A DNA stretch of 64,000 bases from Taeniopygia guttata (taxonomy: Eukaryota > Chordata > Aves > Passeriformes > Estrildidae): the NCBI RefSeq assembly GCF_048771995.1, contig NC_133033.1, positions 2,356,501 to 2,420,500 of the forward strand, given 5' to 3'. This document shows positions 50,931 through 64,000 of this stretch, piece after piece (positions within the stretch are counted from its first letter, which is position 1; every line of letters starts with the position of its first letter). The notes under the pieces are model-generated. The model saw only the letters and a list, made by a program, of their open reading frames with translations. It did not search any database and was not told the origin of the DNA. Made by a program: the position numbers and the translations under genes.

Positions 50931-52203
50931 GCAATGTCCTGTGGTAACAATACAGCAGGATTTGACTCCATTTTTCAGCTGGTCTTTGGTAAAGGTCAGC
51001 TGGAGCCCCTTCGTGGGGAGCTCTGGAACTCTGGTCAAGTGCTGCAGCCCTCGCTGAGGCAAAGCTCTGCATGCAGAACATGAGTTCAGCCTCTGGTGTT
51101 TCGGTCCATGAGATGGGTGTGAGCTGGGGCTGGCTCAGCACAGGCTGGGTCCTGCCCTGAGGATGTTGGCTAGCTCAGGGATGCACTGGAGGAGCAGGGA
51201 TGGACTTCCAAGCAGCTGTGGGGCCATCTCTGGCCAGGAACCAAACCAGATACTGTAAGGAGAATCATAAGCAAACAACCTACTGTTCAGGAAACTCCCA
51301 CGTCATCCTCTGCAGCAGAAATTAAAACCAGACCTTCTCACTTGGAGCGTTGTTGTCCTTCTGACACAAGCCAGGGAACCTCCAACTGCCCCAGCCTCCT
51401 TCACCCTTCCCTGCCTCCTCCCTGTGCCTTTCTAAAGGCTCTGGAGGTGAGAAGTTTCACCCAGCATCTTTCTTGGTTGTTCCCAGCCTTAATTTCTCAT
51501 GCTCCAGGAGGGTCTCATCCATGTGCACGTGATGGGAAGGAGCTGGAGGGTAAAACAGCCCAGAAATGATGTGAAGATCTCAGCGTTGGCTGTGGTAGAT
51601 CTCCACCTGAAGTTGTTCCCTGAGCTGGAAGCAATTAGTCTGTGGTTCAGTGCAATTTGGTGGAGGTTCTTTTTAACAGCAGGGACGTGCTCTGAAGTAA
51701 TGGCTGTTATTTGAACGAGATTCAGCATAAATTTTGAATCTTTGCTTATGGATTCAAAAAAATAAACAGCAAACCAGTCATTTCTGTGTGTAGTTTAGGG
51801 AGCTTTTATCGTGTTGGGTATCTCCAGCTCACAGGAGTCAGTGGAGAGTCCCTGTGCCATCCCAGATGTCTGTCTGTCCTCGCTGGCAGCCAGACCCTCT
51901 GTACTGCAGGGGATGTTTTACAAGGAGCAGCTCCCTGGGATGGGTCGCAAGTTGTTGTCTCTGGAAAAGGAACTATTGATTTTAGCAGCTTCAAAGCCCT
52001 TGGACACCACTGGGCTGCAGAAGATGGGAAGTGGGAGGGGGGTGGCCTTTGAAGGCTTGTAAGGCTTTAAGGAGAGATGAAGTTCACATGGCTGAGCCTG
52101 TTATTTTATTAAATTAGAAGTATCTATTTCTTTTTTCAAGGGTGAAGCGACTCCTCAGCCCTTGTCAGAAGATGCTTAAGTGACAGCCCAGTTAGACCCC
52201 ACC

Positions 52204-63280
<11,077 letters not shown>

Positions 63281-64000
63281 CCAAATCTCCTCCCTGACAG
63301 CGGGGTCACAGGGCAGGAACCTCCCTGCACCACCAGTAAAGCTCCCTGTGCCTCATCCTCCTCATTCACAGCTCCAAACTCTCCTGTCCGCTCCTCCCGG
63401 GGGGATTTGACAGGTGAGCACCCGAAAACGAATGAGAAAAGCACATTAGAGCAGCACTACTTAGTCTTTTGTAACCTGAGGTTATGGGTGTCCTTTTAAT
63501 CGACTACTTAACTGTATCTCATTTAACTCGTAAGTTTGTGTCCTAATATTTATTATCAGCTCTTCTGTAAGTAGTGGCAGGCAGCGATTACTCAGTGTAT
63601 GTAACAACAAACACAAGCTGGATGGATTATGGAAAGCATAAAATCCTATTTATGTTTGCTTCTGCGGGTCTGATATAAGAATTAAAAATTAATGCTCTAG
63701 GAAAATATTTGAGTATGCCAGACCCAAACACGCAGACATTGTTTTGCCTGGATTTGGAATTACCATATGGCTGTTATTTTTCCCTAATTAAGTTTGAGCT
63801 GACGGGGAAGTGCAGCCCATTGACAGGCTCTGAATCATGGTGGGGTGGGGCATTCCAAGCACTGGAAGATCCCAGCAGATTCCCATCCCAGGGTGTGGTA
63901 ATGTTATCCAAAAGCTCCGTGGAGTGGCTTTGCTGGCAGATGCCTTTTGGAGCAGCGTTTGCTCTTTGCTTTTCCTTTGCTCCATTTTAATATTCCCAAA
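63281..64000 (+). other. KANK4: KANK4 3' UTR and downstream sequence
   Basis: No further coding exon is seen. ATTAAA at 63681-63686 is a weak poly(A) signal candidate. The true 3' end may be beyond the window. Confidence 0.5.

Larger units (their letters stand above)
41761..52203 (+). other. Region upstream of KANK4 coding exon 1, probable first intron
   Basis: Apart from the minisatellite (41890-42262), CR1 copies at 46440, 48350 and 50801, T homopolymers near 44908 and 46141, and a GATA palindrome at 48912, I see no exon I can support. Short CpG-rich patches occur near 47700-47765. Confidence 0.6.

Overview
This window is nuclear DNA from a bird, most likely a songbird (Passeriformes). Three multi-exon genes with GT-AG introns encode proteins that I recognise as vertebrate orthologues: DOCK7, USP1 and KANK4. 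The repeats are avian: many truncated CR1 LINE 3' ends, plus ERVK-type LTRs of a kind common in passerines. The gene order and strands (DOCK7 +, USP1 -, KANK4 +) match the mammalian DOCK7-USP1-KANK4 block. I see no L1TD1 between USP1 and KANK4.

Layout. (1) 18-16548, + strand: the last 14 coding exons of DOCK7, about 606 residues, including the whole DHR-2 GEF domain and the stop codon. The start of the gene lies left of the window. (2) 16549-20225: a tail-to-tail spacer holding both 3' UTRs. (3) 20226-30702, - strand: the complete USP1 coding sequence, 8 coding exons and 784 aa, with Cys, His and Asp catalytic residues in place. A probable non-coding first exon ends at 30899 inside a CpG island (about 30480-31650). 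(4) About 31650-52200: roughly 20 kb with no convincing coding exon. It has CR1 fragments, a solo LTR, and at 41440-41760 a CpG-rich segment with a good splice donor that may be the first non-coding exon of KANK4. (5) 52204-63280, + strand: KANK4, 9 coding exons and about 934 aa, with KN motif, coiled coil and C-terminal ankyrin repeats.

How the genes relate. They do not form a pathway. DOCK7 activates Rac/Cdc42. USP1, with its partner WDR48/UAF1, deubiquitinates FANCD2 and PCNA. KANK4 belongs to a family linking talin and the cell cortex. Their proximity is conserved synteny.

Most interesting points. A solo LTR at 12407-12960, with a perfect 6-bp target duplication, is a hypermutated copy (almost every C is T on the + strand) of the same LTR found largely unmutated at 36737-37316 in the opposite orientation. 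The KANK4 intron 7 acceptor is preceded by a 129-nt (CCCTGT)n tract containing no adenine, so its branch point must be unusually distant. Upstream of that is about 950 bp of nearly pure A/T. DOCK7 has a 15-nt in-frame microexon followed by a tandem acceptor. USP1 intron 1 carries a 30-bp palindrome next to three 26-bp repeats of a TTAATTAATT motif. All coordinates come from reading splice sites and frames by eye; no alignments or database searches were run.
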